Positions 1-9,615 are shown, counted from the first letter of the stretch. The stretch: 64,000 nt of DNA from Candidatus Dechloromonas phosphorivorans (GCA_016709495.1 JADJMS010000052.1:1-64000), one strand, 5' to 3'. Numbers and translations are program-made. The notes: a model not told the origin generated them from the sequence alone.

Positions 1-105
1 GCATGACGGGCAGGGGGCGTGCTTGCCGGTCAGTTGCATCGGATCAATGCCGAAATGAGCTAGCAGGTCTGGCCAGCGATTACGGGCGAGGTCAGCGGCT
101 TGCAT
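1..105 (-). CDS. Phage/plasmid-type primase, N-terminal zinc-binding part (runs off the window)
   Basis: Thirty-five codons are visible before the window edge. The start ATG lies at 105-103 and overlaps the end of the upstream helicase gene by 14 bases, as is usual in phage-like replication operons. The visible protein has a short helical lead and then GKHAPCPSC, the first half of the CPxC zinc ribbon that opens P4-alpha/DnaG-like primases. The rest, including the second Cys pair and the Toprim core, lies outside. The zinc-ribbon reading is from motif recognition only; a primase-helicase fusion is equally possible. Confidence 0.6.
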   Translation of the reverse strand, partial: MQAADLARNRWPDLLAHFGIDPMQLTGKHAPCPSC

Positions 106-1588
106 GGCTGGCACCCTGTTTCTGCTTTGCCTTGGCCTGGGCAATCTGCCGAGATTTGATCCAGCCGAGAATTTCCGGTGTTGGATCTGCTGCTACCTGG
201 CGCAATCCATTCGGGTGCTTGCCGCCGAAAAATTCGGCATATTTGTGATACGCCCAGCCGGTCTTGAATCCCCTGGTTTCACCATACCCAAGCAACTGGC
301 TATACACGTGCTGGCCGGCTTCCTTCTGATTGGTTTCTTGCGGTCAAGCTTCACTAACTCGCCGTCGCCAACAAGCACATCACTCAGACGCTCAGGCTTG
401 AAACCGCACTTTGGGCATTCGTGCACACCAGCAGGGCGCATGAACTTGCAGGCGGGGCATGGCTTCGGCAGTGACTCTTTGCGCTCGGCCTGCTGCTTGC
501 TGGATACCTTCGGTTTCCCGTCGTCCAGTTCAAGCGGCAAATCATCACAAGGATGGCCAAGACGTGCTGTGCTGCCTGAGTGATCGAGCAGCAAAGCCTT
601 GGTCTTGCCGGGGGCTTGGCGTATCACCCTGCCCACCATCTGAATGAAGCGGATCAGCGACCGGGTCGGCCTGGCTAAAATCATCACCTCACAGGCGGGG
701 CAATCCCAACCCTCAGAGAGCAGCGCGACATTCGACAGCACCATGGTTTCACCGCGTGCGAATCGACCGAGGATGTCGGCGCGTTCGTCGTCATCCGCGT
801 GATAGTCGATATGCTCGGCGGTGATTCCGGAAGCCTGGAACTGCTCAACGATATGTTGGCTGTGCGCAATGCTGGTGGCGAACACAACGGTTGGCTTATC
901 ACTGGCCAGCTTGCGCCAGTGCGTCAGAATGTCGCCGATCAGTTCTGGCTTGTCGGTAGCGTCCTCAAGGTCGGCTTGGTTGTAATCGAGCAGGCCGTCG
1001 ATTCCCTTGGAGCTTTTGACGCCCTTCAGGTCAGGCTCGGACGGGGCGTAGATGTCGCAGTCGACAAGATAGCCATCATCGATCAAGTCTTTGATCGTGG
1101 CACCGACGACAAGGCGCTCGGAAGTGCGCGCCAAGTCCAGCGGCGAATGGTGTAGCGCTCAGGCCGACAACCGGGACAGCGTTGTACTTGGCGAGCAGCG
1201 CGTGATATTTCGCGCTGCCGGCGACGGCGTGGCATTCGTCGATGATGATCAGGCCGACGTCGGCAGGCAATCCACGAACATGAACAGTGTCGATGCTGGC
1301 AACCAGTACGCGAGCATCAAGGCTGCGGGTGTTTTCAGCCTGAAGGATGCCGTGGGCGATGCCGTAGCGAGAGAGTACGGCGCTGGTTTGCTGTACCAGT
1401 TGTTTCCGGTTCGCCAGGAATACGACCTTGCGGCCCTTTGCGACTGCCTTGGTGATGATTGAGGTGGCCGTCAGAGTCTTGCCGCCGCCAGTGGGCAGAT
1501 ACAGGAGAACATTAGAGCAGCCCCCAGCCATGGCAGAACGAACTTCATTTTCGGCGTGCAACTGATAGGGGCGGAGATTAAAAGTCAT
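92..1588 (-). pseudogene. DEAD/DEAH superfamily II helicase of an integrated element, frameshifted twice
   Basis: The family unwinds nucleic acid using ATP. The N-terminal frame has RPYQ (Q-motif-like), the Walker A motif PTGGGKT, DECH (motif II) and SATP (motif III). The reading frame is then lost near 1100-1150 and resumes in another frame with the helicase C domain, including ARPTRSLIRFIQMVGRVIR (motif VI), and a CxxC-x-CxxC zinc knuckle (CPAC...CPKC). A second shift near 310-330 moves the last 70 residues, starting about QLLGYGETRGFKTGWAYH, into a third frame. I place the start at the internal ATG (1588) behind a G-rich ribosome site, not at 1618. The upstream gene overlaps it by 11 bases and the primase start overlaps its end. 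Joined, the product is about 500 aa, a normal family length. Confidence 0.8.
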
Positions 1589-2133
1589 CGCTGCCCCCTT
1601 TTGCGGCAAGGTAAGCACCAGCCCCTAGTTCACTATCTATAGATAATAAATTTCCTCCTTCATGGCTGGGCTGTACTGTACTAAGGACTCGCGACTCTAC
1701 CTGCGAGTTACTTGACGGCTTACTCGACGAGTAACCCGACGACTTACCCGAAAACCCTTTGCTGGTGGCCTTTTCAGGGCGCTTCGATTTCGCGTTGGTG
1801 ACTGCCGCGCCTTGCTTTCCGCCTTCAGATTGGCGAATTCGGATGCCGTTTATGTGCTCGCGGTAGTCATCTAATTCAGGGCATGAAATCAGCCCATTTT
1901 TGACGGCAAAAAACGGCAATACAGATGGCAATGCAGTGTCTATTTCTGCGGCGTCAAAGCCTAGAATTTTGGCCAGCATGTCCGGGTTTTCCGGTAGCGT
2001 GTGATTGACCCAGCATTCAAGACGCATCGTGGAGCAAGCCTCGATGAGCCAAGGTCATTGCGCGATACTCGACACGCGCCATCATTGCAGCGGCGTACTC
2101 CTGGTATGCCGGAGGTTGGCGATTCTGTGCCAT
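1578..2133 (-). pseudogene. Replication-associated island protein, one frameshift
   Basis: Translation from the ATG at 2133 gives MAQNRQPPAYQEYAAAMM and MTLAHRGLL, then meets a stop. One frame over, the sequence continues as MRLECWVNHTLPENPDMLAKI and on to the stop at 1578. Joined, this looks like the 'lacks a catalytic motif, MTLAxRGL..MRxECWVN' proteins that precede helicases in beta/gammaproteobacterial prophage-like elements. The shift falls near 2027-2036. The C-terminal half is Ser/Lys-rich and low in complexity. Its exact job is unknown; the position between an HTH-like protein and a helicase suggests DNA replication initiation. Confidence 0.5.
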
Positions 2134-2136
2134 AGA

Positions 2137-2454
2137 TCACCCCCGGCATTTCAGGGCGGCAATTGCTTTCGGGTGGTCGGCGGCACTCAGCGAGTAGAAG
2201 CCAATGCGTACCTGCTGGCCGTCACGGTCTACGAACTTGCGCTTTTCCATGTCGAGGTCGAGTCCGAACTTCCGGCGCATGCGCATCACAACGTCGGGCG
2301 AGTTCTCGGCACCGATCAGGCCATCCAAGTCGTGACGGCTGGTTTCGCCACGCTGGAGTAGTACGGCGAGAAGGCGGCGTTCACGCGGATTGTCGATGTA
2401 AAATGGCGCGGTGCCGGCGCTCGTTCCTGATTCTTGGGGGCGGGCGTTTTTCAT
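2137..2454 (-). CDS. Small island protein, possible winged-helix
   Basis: A 105-residue open frame that ends three bases before the start of the next gene, so it is probably co-transcribed with it. The central part (RERRLLAVLLQRGETSRHDLDGLI, split here by function: ERRLLAVLL helix, then a TSRHDLDGLIG turn-helix) looks like a DNA-binding winged helix. No family is recognised with certainty. It is one of the few unbroken frames in this element. Confidence 0.45.
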   Translation of the reverse strand: MKNARPQESGTSAGTAPFYIDNPRERRLLAVLLQRGETSRHDLDGLIGAENSPDVVMRMRRKFGLDLDMEKRKFVDRDGQQVRIGFYSLSAADHPKAIAALKCRG

Positions 2455-2588
2455 TTCATCACCTCAGCACGCAAGATGATTGATGCCCGGGTGTAATGGA
2501 GAACATTTCGGTCAATGGTGATTTTGACCGTCCGGGGTTCGGATTGCTGCCGCTGTCTCAGCGGTGGCGAATTGGTCATTTTTGTCCC

Positions 2589-2814
2589 CTACGCGGCTAC
2601 GGTGGAGGCGCCGATCAGGCGGCGAAGTTCGCCAACCTTGATACGAGTGGAGTTGCCGACCTTGACCGGGTTCAACTCGCCAGATTTGAAATGGCGGTAG
2701 ATACTGGCCCGGCTGCGATATGAAATGGCGCACGGCAACGGGAATGTCGACCAATGCCGAGTCTGGCGCTTGGTCGAAGCAACGGAATACATCGAAGATG
2801 GCGAATTTGTTCAT
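2589..2814 (-). pseudogene. AlpA-like excisionase/regulator, frameshifted
   Basis: The last 45 residues contain SRASIYRHFKSGEL and VKVGNSTRIKVGELRRL, the typical helix-turn-helix of AlpA/MerR-like phage regulators, which control excision and integrase expression. The N-terminal part (MNKFAIFDVFRCFDQAPDS, then ALVDIPVAV) lies in another frame, so one shift is needed near 2720-2735. The start ATG at 2814 is preferred over 2853 because a conserved hydrophobic start follows it. Its place downstream of the integrase fits an excision factor. Confidence 0.6.
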
Positions 2815-2949
2815 GGCACAAGTCCCAGGTGGGCGCTTGTGTGGGTAAGCCATGTCTCCCAGCGCCTCACCGTCTATCGGCTTGCGCCAAGTCTGCTAGC
2901 GTCGGGAATTCCCGATAAATCGAGGTGAAAACGAGGTAATTCGAAGTTT

Positions 2950-3766
2950 TTAGAGATTGAGAATCTGAGCAAATAGGACTGAAAGCTCACTGGTCGGGTC
3001 GCTCGCGACAATGGTTGCAGCTTTGTCCTTCTTAATGGGCCGGTTCTCAATAGCCCACTCTAGCGCCGCCGTCATATTCCATTTGCCATGTGCACGTAGT
3101 TTTGCTCGTGCACGTAGTCCGTTTTTGTCGCCGTTATTGATGTCGTTTTCGATGTTCGGCCATATTGGTCTGAGTTGATCGACCATGACGTTCAATTTGC
3201 GAACAACGATTTTCGATGGAATGCCATCGGGTGAATCAAGCTGTTTGAAAATTCGGGCGCTTTCATGCTATGAATACGAGTGTTCTGGAACATCGGTATC
3301 AGTATCAAATCCCTCTAGAATTATGCGGCCGAGCAGGTCGGGAACTAACGGGTTAAGGTTTGGCGATTCGCTTGCTGGAACTGTTGCGCCAAGTGTTGCC
3401 AAGAGTGAATCAAGGTCGCTTATTTCGTTTGTGCTGCATCGAAGCCACGTAAGCCATTTTGTAAAATCGTCGGCAAAGACAAAAAACTCCTGATGGCAAT
3501 TCACGCACAGCGTCATTTAGCGGCTTATCCGTTTGTTCAATGATTGCTCCCCATTCGTTCGGAGCCAGTTGCCTGATCTCACCGTTCTCGATAGTGAAGG
3601 TCGCTAAAGAGCTGCCGATACCTGGATCGTTCGGCATGGCTGCTGACATGGCAATCCAATATGGCGACAGAATTGGGGCGAGGCTAAATTGCTCAAATCC
3701 TGCCACAAAGGGTAGGGCGCGAACTGGTATTGCATCACGCTCTTGAATCTTGATGATCACGTTCAT
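2950..3766 (-). pseudogene. Island protein of unknown function, broken by a frameshift and an in-frame TAG
   Basis: The frame opens at 3766 (MNVIIKIQERDAIPVRALP), directly overlapping the integrase stop. This N-terminus is familiar from genes lying next to integrases in prophage-like islands, but no function is known to me. The frame shifts near 3495 (VRE then HQEFFVFADDF). It then meets an in-frame TAG at 3268-3270, after which the same frame stays open to 2950 (ending LSVLFAQILNL). Having both a shift and a nonsense codon makes real decay more likely here than a sequencing slip alone. Confidence 0.5.
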
Positions 3767-3768
3767 GC

Positions 3769-5059
3769 TTATGCCTCCTGTGTCCCTGTGGAGCGAATTG
3801 GCGTTACATCGGCAAACTTGGCAACTGTTGCACAATGCTTCGCCCAATCAGCCATCAAGCGACGGCGCTTATCCAGCAGGTCGCCACGTTGGTATGCAGC
3901 CTCGGCTTTGTCTTTTAGCTGGTGGGCGAGGGCGTGTTCAATTACTTCACGCGGGTAGGCTGTCGTCTCGCCGGCCCAGTCGCGGAAGGTGGAGCGGAAA
4001 CCGTGGGCGGTGATCACTTTGCCGGCGTTGTCACGCCATCCAGTGTTACCAGCCTTGGTGCTGGCCTCATTCATGCGACGTATAACAGCGGTCAGGGTCA
4101 TATCGGATAAGACATCATTTTTCGCGCTGGGGAATATCAGGCCAGTTCCAAGCATGCGAGGTAAAGATTCGAGCATTGCAGGGCGGCAGGTGATAGCGGT
4201 ACGCGATGTTCGCGCTCGGCTTTCATCCGCTCGGCAGGAACAATCCAGACCCCAGCTTTTTCGTCAATCTCGGCCCAGGTCGCTCCGCGTACTTCGTTTG
4301 ATCGTGAAGCACACAAGATGGCGAATTCAAGAGCGCGAGCGCCCATGCCGTCGACTGCCTTGAGCGCTGCCATGAATTCACCGATGTTGCGATAGTCGAG
4401 GGCAGCGTGGTGCGTTGCTTTTTGCACCTTGTTTCTGGCCGGCAGGATATGGTCAAGATGCCCCTTCCAGCGTGCAGGATTCTCTGTCTTGCGATAGCCG
4501 CGTACCTTGGCCCAATCCAGTACCGCCTCAATACGGCCACGAAGGCGGCTTGCCGTCTCCGTTTTTGTGTTCCAGATGGCCTCAAGGATGCCGACAACGT
4601 GTGAAGTTTCTACATGGGCGACTTGGAGATTACCGATTGTTGGATAGGCGTAAGTCTCCAATGTTGCCGTCCATTGCGCCGCATGTTTTGCGTTCTTCCA
4701 ACCAGCCTCATTTGCCGCAATGTATTTCTCGGCGGCTGTCTTGAAAGTGATTGCGCTGGCAACAGCGGCGGCAAGGTTGCTGCGTGCTGCTGCCCTCTCG
4801 GCCACTGGGTCAATGCCTGACTTGATCTTTTTCACGGATGACGTGCAGCCTCGCGGGCGCCAGCAAGTGTTACATCAGGATACCCGCCCATACCAATTTC
4901 CCGCCGCTTCCCGCCGACAGCCACCCGCATCAACCACGACTTGGTTCCTGTCTTGGAAACTTGGAGAACCAGCCCCGAGACACCGCCAACGTGGTGGTAT
5001 CCAGTCGCATTGATTCGGCTAATTTCAAGCGCCGACATTTCCTTCGTTTTTAGTGCCAT
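3769..5059 (-). pseudogene. DUF4102-type tyrosine integrase, frameshifted twice
   Basis: P4-like integrases insert islands at tRNA 3' ends. The first frame (5059 to about 4835) is the arm-binding DUF4102 domain (GLVLQVSKTGTKSWLMR). The second (4835-4137) holds the core-binding domain and the first catalytic Arg in ASRSNEVRGATWAEID. The third (to 3769) has HGFRSTFRDW (His-x-x-Arg), HALAH, and the nucleophile candidate Tyr in AEAAYQRGD. Shifts lie near 4835 and 4150-4170. All catalytic residues survive in the joined protein of about 425 aa, so it may be functional if the shifts are sequencing errors. Confidence 0.85.
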
Positions 5060-5320
5060 GACATTTCTCCGCCAAACTCGCCAATGGGGTGGTCATTGGT
5101 GGGTAGATGTGAATGACTTTGAAAATCAATCGGAGGGGGTTGGCAGAGCGTCACTTTCTACCCATCAATTAAACCCCCCAATCTACCCCCTTTATTCATC
5201 TTATTGGGCGATATTGGCTGAGTCAAGTTGAAACAACTAAATCAACGGATATGCACAGCACAAGGCTTTCTGAGGCTATGCATGAAACAATATGAGAAAG
5301 TTTAGATGGCGGAAAAACGG

Positions 5321-5335
5321 ACACCCTCTCCGCCA
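5321..5335 (+). other. Possible attachment site derived from a tRNA-Ser 3' end
   Basis: The string ACACCCTCTCCGCCA ends in a discriminator-plus-CCA pattern like tRNA-Ser 3' ends, but no T-arm or tRNA body precedes it. It sits about 260 bases from the integrase start and is followed at once by a rho-independent terminator, as expected for the host side of an island integrated into a tRNA gene. The intact tRNA would be at the far, unseen end. Confidence 0.35.
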
Positions 5336-5349
5336 AGCGACAAGCAAAC

Positions 5350-5375
5350 AAGCGCCTTTCGGGGCGCTTTTTTGT
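5350..5375 (+). terminator. Rho-independent terminator
   Basis: AAGCGCC and GGCGCTT form a 7-bp stem with a short loop, followed by six or more T on the plus strand. No gene on the plus strand ends here, which fits a terminator left behind by a tRNA gene split by island integration. Confidence 0.6.
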
Positions 5376-5530
5376 TTCAGCCCACCAGTCAGCCCACCAC
5401 ATTGTTCCCGCTTTCTGTTAGTGATCTGTTCCCCGTAACTTTCGATGACACCAACACGATGTGATCTGACGATCATGCGCAGGCAAATCGAGGGAACTTC
5501 AATATTGGGGTATAACTTTACTACAAACCA

Positions 5531-5801
5531 CTAAACCCCAAATTTCTCCGCATAGAACAGCTTGCTTCCATCAGTGACCTTTTCGATAACACTTCCTCGT
5601 CAATCAGCAGAAACGGCTGAAAAGCACCCGCTTCCGTTGCATAGTAGGTTTCCTTCCTGACGACCATAGCCACACATTTCTCGCCAATGGTGAGAAAGTA
5701 CTTGCCGTCCCATAGCCCAACATTGGCGTTTCTCCCCTACCGACATACCAACGGTCGAGCAGCAACGCTTCGCGGGGAATCTTCGTTTTGATTTGCGACA
5801 T
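5531..5801 (-). pseudogene. Small conserved-looking protein, two frameshifts
   Basis: Not recognised. From the ATG at 5801 the product begins MSQIKTKIPREALLLDRWYV. A missing base in the G run near 5737 restores NANVGLWDGKYFLTIGEK, and a second one-base change near 5600 restores VIEKVTDGSKLFYAEKFGV before the TAG at 5533-5531. The restored product is about 89 aa, beta-rich and without signal peptide or membrane segment. Frames after each break stay open and sensible, so this was a real gene. Confidence 0.45.
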
Positions 5802-5898
5802 GAGGTGCCTTCCAGACAGCAGCGATTTTGTTTAAGTTTGACCGACATTAGCGACAAACCGTGTCGCAGCATTCTTGGTGCGGGGTCTCGGCCACGCC

Positions 5899-6361
5899 TT
5901 ATTGCTTACAGCACGCAATGGCCTCGGCAATCCGATCAACCAGATCGGTCGCCCATGCTTCCAGCTCACCCACCGTCAGCGCAGGTGGCATCAACAAACT
6001 ATCCTCAAGATTAAGGCGGGCTACCAATTCACCTGGGGATGCAGTGACGTTAAAGTGCATTTCTAGGCGCTGAGTAAGGCCTTCGCATTCCGTCTGGCCA
6101 GTGGCAAACTGATGCCAAACAATCAGCTCAAGCAGAAACCTTCGGCTCCAAAGTGACTGTTGAACCTGAACGGTCGTTTTGCCGGGCATACATAGCCAAA
6201 CACCGAGGAATCCGGTCGCAGCGTCAGTCCAGCTTGCTCGTAGCGCAATCGTGCCTTGTCATCGAGCACGAGCGCCCATTTCGCAGCTGCTTCGCCGCCG
6301 TTTAAGCGTTCATCGAGCTGATGCTTTAGCTGGTGCCAGAACACGATACGCAGTGCTGGGG
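5899..6361 (-). pseudogene. Unrecognised gene fragment cut by the IS21 element
   Basis: The reading frame enters from the IS end at 6361 and reads TPALRIVFWHQLKHQLDERL, then AKWALVLDDKARLRYEQAG. It shifts near 6185 (VFGYVCP to GKTTVQVQQ) and continues with SRRFLLELIVWHQFATGQ to a stop at 5899. The two motifs FWHQLKHQL and VWHQFATGQ look like internal repeats. The N-terminus is lost at the element's end. It is not the missing half of nifK. Function unknown. Confidence 0.4.
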
Positions 6362-6387
6362 TGTTGAATTGCATCGAAATCTGACCC
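6362..6387 (+). repeat. IS21 left terminal inverted repeat
   Basis: It matches about 20 of 26 bases with the reverse complement of 8803-8828. A second related copy follows at about 6391-6415 (GATTTGCACTGAAATCTGAC). Confidence 0.75.
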
Positions 6388-6433
6388 GGGATTTGCACTG
6401 AAATCTGACCCACCCGATGAGCCGAAGTATGGC

Positions 6434-7210
6434 TCAGGTTGATGCTTGATTTATTGTCTTTACCTCCTTGCTGGTTTTGGTTGAACTGTTCCGGAAGCGA
6501 TAGCTTTCGTTACCCGTTTCGACGATGTGGCAGTGATGCGTTAGTCGGTCGAGCAGCGCAGTTGTCATCTTCGCATCACCAAAGATACTGGCCCATTCCG
6601 AGAAGCTCAGATTGGTCGTGATGATCAGGCTAGTCTTCTCATACAGCTTGCTCATCAAATGAAACAGCAAGGCACCGCCATTCTGGCTGAATGGCAAATA
6701 GCCCAGCTCATCCAGAATCACGAGATCAGCATGCACCAGGCGATGAGCGATTTGCCCCTGTTTGCCAGCCAGCTTCTCCTGTTCCAGCGCATTGACCAGA
6801 TCAACCGTCGAGAAGAAACGAACCCGTTGATGCGCATGCATGATTGCTTGCACACTGATGGCGGTGGCCAGATGCGTCTTGCCGGTACCCGGGCCTCCGA
6901 TCAGCACCACGTTATGGGCTGAGTCGATGAATTCCCCGCGATGAAGATGACGCACCAAGGCTTCATTGACCACGCTTTGCGCGAAATCGAATCCTGACAG
7001 ATCACGATATGCCGGGAAACGCGCAATCTTCATCTGGTAATTGACTGAGCGAACCTCACGTTCTGCCGTTTCCGCCTTGAGCAAACTATCGAGAATCGAT
7101 TGTGCATTCAAATACGCCGGCGAACTCTGCGCCGCCAGTTCCTCAATGGCTTGTGCCATGCCAAACAGTTTCAAGGATTTCAGGGTAGTTACCATGGCCT
7201 CAGGCTGCAT
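6434..7210 (-). CDS. istB: IS21-family helper ATPase IstB
   Basis: IstB is the AAA+ partner that loads and activates the IstA transposase. The 258-aa protein has the IstB N-terminal domain, Walker A GGPGTGKTH at about residues 105-113, and Walker B LVILDELGYL at about 167-176. Full length for the family and intact. Its start overlaps the end of istA by 11 bases, which suggests translational coupling. Confidence 0.93.
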   Translation of the reverse strand: MQPEAMVTTLKSLKLFGMAQAIEELAAQSSPAYLNAQSILDSLLKAETAEREVRSVNYQMKIARFPAYRDLSGFDFAQSVVNEALVRHLHRGEFIDSAHNVVLIGGPGTGKTHLATAISVQAIMHAHQRVRFFSTVDLVNALEQEKLAGKQGQIAHRLVHADLVILDELGYLPFSQNGGALLFHLMSKLYEKTSLIITTNLSFSEWASIFGDAKMTTALLDRLTHHCHIVETGNESYRFRNSSTKTSKEVKTINQAST

Positions 7211-8738
7211 CTCTCACCTCCCGCAGACTGTCGTAGCGTATAACGTTGGCCACCGGTTCGATCTTCAGCACCAGCGCCTGAGGCGCATCAATCGGTGCGG
7301 GTGGTGGCAACTCCACCAACCGTCCGAGCAGATTGAGCACGTGCTGCTTGGAGGCAACACCGGTATCCAATGCCATCTCGACCGCAGTCAGAACCGCCTC
7401 CTCGTCGTGATGCAATACGAGGGCAAGGATCTCGACCATTTCACGATCACCACCCGGTCGTTTCAATAGAGAGGATTGGAGACGCTTGAAGCCATCGGGA
7501 AACTCGGCAAATGGCGCACCATTTCTCAATGCGCCGGGCTTGCGTTGCAATACGGAGAGGTAGTGCCGCCAATCGTAGATCGTTCGACTGGAATCGTGAT
7601 GGCGGCGATCAATGATGCGCGGGTGCTCAGCGATCACGCTGCCTTCTGCCGCCACAACGAGATGGTCCGCATAGACCCGCAGACTCACTGGCCGATTGGC
7701 AAATGAGGCCGGCACGCTATAACGGTTGCGCTCGAAATTGATCAGGCAGGTGGGTGAGACGCGCTTGGTATGTTCGACAAAACCGTCAAAGGGGGCTGGT
7801 ACTGCCATCAGTTGGATCTGTTCATCAGCCCAGGCGTCGGCAACGGTGCCGGGTAATTCAGGATGCCGCAATTCTTGCCAGAGCGTCAGGCAACGTTGTT
7901 CCAGCCAGACGTTGAGGGCATCCAGATTCTCGAAGGCTGGCGCTCCTTGCCAGATGCGATGCCGAGAATCCTGAACGTTCTTCTCGATCTGTCCCTTCTC
8001 CCAGCCTGAGGCCGGGTTACAGAATTCGGCTTCAAACAGATAGTGGCTGACCATGGCTTTGAAGCGGGTGTTGATGTCCCGGGCTTTGCCTTTCCTGATC
8101 CGATCCACCGCCGTCTTCATATTGTCGTAGATGCCGCGCCGGGGAACGCCACCGATGACACGGAAGGCATGGTTATGGGCATCGAACAGCATTTCGTGGG
8201 TCTGCAGCGGATAGGCCCGCAGGAAGAAGGCCCTGCTGTAGGAGAGTTTGAGTTGAGCAACCTGAAGTTTGGTCTTCACGCCGGCAATCACTGCCCAGTC
8301 TTCGCTCCAGTCGAACTGGAAGGCTTCGCCAGGGGCAAAGGTCAGCGGAATGAAGGTGCCGCGTCCAGTCGTCCCGGCGGCTTCCTGCTGCGCTTGGCGC
8401 CAGTTTCTGGCAAAGGCAGCGACACGGTCATAGGAGCCTTCGTAACCGAGTGCGGTGAGGTCAGCATGGATCTGTCGCAGATTGCGCCGTTGCTTGCGGT
8501 TCTTCTTCGCTTCCGTTTTTAGCCAGGTGGCTAATTTCGGTGCGAACAGATCAAGCTTGCTTGGGCTGTGTCGTTCGGGGTACTTCGATTCAACGATGCC
8601 GGTACTCAGATACTTTCGGATCGTGTTTCGGGATAACCCTGTTCGTCTGGCAATTTCACGGATGGCCATGCCATCCCGCAGGTGCCAGCGCCTGATTACG
8701 CTTAATAACGCCACGTCGATCACTCCTGATTCCCCCAC
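7200..8738 (-). CDS. istA: IS21-family transposase IstA
   Basis: A DDE transposase of 512 aa. An N-terminal helix-turn-helix (MAIREIARRTGLSRNTIRKY, about residues 24-43) binds the repeated ends. The catalytic triad can be seen as D143 in QFDWSEDW, D205 in IYDNMKTA and E247 in SGWEKGQIEK. The start used is GTG at 8738; a second GTG at 8723 (before IDVALLSV) is also possible. Intact, so the element is probably still active or only recently inactive. Confidence 0.93.
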   Translation of the reverse strand: MGESGVIDVALLSVIRRWHLRDGMAIREIARRTGLSRNTIRKYLSTGIVESKYPERHSPSKLDLFAPKLATWLKTEAKKNRKQRRNLRQIHADLTALGYEGSYDRVAAFARNWRQAQQEAAGTTGRGTFIPLTFAPGEAFQFDWSEDWAVIAGVKTKLQVAQLKLSYSRAFFLRAYPLQTHEMLFDAHNHAFRVIGGVPRRGIYDNMKTAVDRIRKGKARDINTRFKAMVSHYLFEAEFCNPASGWEKGQIEKNVQDSRHRIWQGAPAFENLDALNVWLEQRCLTLWQELRHPELPGTVADAWADEQIQLMAVPAPFDGFVEHTKRVSPTCLINFERNRYSVPASFANRPVSLRVYADHLVVAAEGSVIAEHPRIIDRRHHDSSRTIYDWRHYLSVLQRKPGALRNGAPFAEFPDGFKRLQSSLLKRPGGDREMVEILALVLHHDEEAVLTAVEMALDTGVASKQHVLNLLGRLVELPPPAPIDAPQALVLKIEPVANVIRYDSLREVRDAA

Positions 8739-8802
8739 TCGTTCCCGAGTAGGTCAGTGTTTATACGTGGGTCAAAATTCGATGCAAATCTCTATGGCTA
8801 GT

Positions 8803-8828
8803 GGGTCAGTTTTGCGTGCAAATCAACA
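8803..8828 (-). repeat. IS21 right terminal inverted repeat
   Basis: On the minus strand it begins TGTTGATTTGCACGCAAAAC and then TGACCC, matching the left end. A second inner copy follows (GATTTGCATCGAATTTTGAC). nifK codons stop immediately outside it. Confidence 0.75.
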
Positions 8829-9539
8829 TGCGTAGTTGCCGAGGTAGGTTTCAAAGCCGGGAACGATATTGATCTTGCCGTTCGAACCGACTTTTTTGCC
8901 TTCCATGTAGTTCAGCGTGAAGTAACGCAGAATGCCTTCTTCCATGTTGTCCCAGCCGGTCGTGTGCGAACCGACGAAGGACGGGGTATGGGCGTAAGGG
9001 ACCGGGTATTCCTGAGGAATGTTGCCGGCCTTCTTGGTGTTGTTGATGAAGGCATTCAAGTCGTCACCAATAACTTCCGCCATGCAGGTGGTGGAGACGG
9101 CAATCATGTCCGGCTTGTAAATCGCCTTGGCGTTTTCCAGACCGTCGATCATGTTCTTCTGACCACCGAACACGGCTGCATCTTCCGTCATCGAGTCGGA
9201 AACGCAGGAGCACGGTTCCTTGAAGTGACGGTTGAAGTAGGTGCGGAAGTAGGCGACACAGCCTTGTGAACCATGCACGTAGGGCAGGGTCTTGTGGAAG
9301 CCGGAGGCACAGAGGACAGCGCCGAGCGGCTGGCAGGCCTTGGCCGGATCGACGGTCAGGGCTTCACGTTTGAAGTTCAGATCCTGGTATTCCTTGCTGG
9401 TGGTCCAGACGAAGGTGTCCCAAACTTTTTCCGGAGCGTGCATCTCTTCAAAATTAACCCGCTTTTCAGCCAAGTTCTTTTTGTAGTCGTCGTCGCGGAA
9501 CAGCGGATAACAGGGGTTAATCTTTTCTGCGGTTTGCAT
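8823..9539 (-). pseudogene. nifK: Nitrogenase MoFe protein beta chain, 5' half only
   Basis: NifK with NifD forms the alpha2beta2 MoFe protein and holds half of each P-cluster. The visible part is about 235 of the usual 510-525 residues. The three beta-chain P-cluster cysteines are present: C69 (KACQPLG), C94 (SQGCVAY) and C152 (STTCMAEV). The chain breaks off after PGFETYLGNY, where family members continue with the rest of the fold, and the frame ends inside the IS21 terminal repeat. The remaining half is not found in the window. A good ribosome site (AGGAGATAGC) precedes the ATG. As read, the gene cannot give a working beta chain. Confidence 0.95.
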
Positions 9540-9553
9540 TTGCTATCTCCTTG

Positions 9554-9580
9554 CCCGCACCGCTCATTCGCGGTGTCGGG
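9554..9580 (-). other. Stem-loop in the nifD-nifK spacer
   Basis: CCCGCACCG pairs with CGGTGTCGGG (one bulge) around an 8-base loop. There is no T run, so it is more likely an mRNA-stability or processing hairpin than a terminator. Confidence 0.45.
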
Positions 9581-9615
9581 CGTCAGGTTCAAAGAGTTGG
9601 CGTTGAGGTTTTAAC

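Larger units (their letters stand above)
6362..8828 (-). mobile_element. IS21-family insertion sequence, complete
   Basis: The element is about 2.47 kb, with istA and istB overlapping in the IS21 order on the minus strand. The outer ends are related inverted repeats: TGTTGAATTGCATCGAAATC at the left and, on the opposite strand, TGTTGATTTGCACGCAAAAC at the right, both leading to CTGACCC. A second copy of the repeat lies just inside each end, the multiple-terminal-repeat layout of IS21. Flanks do not show a matching 4-8 bp target duplication (left GCTGGGG, right TGCGTAG). The right end lies inside nifK. Confidence 0.88.

Noticed and set aside
6340..8840. IS21 target-site duplication
   Set aside because: I compared up to eight bases on each side and found no match, which is why a rearrangement is proposed rather than plain insertion.
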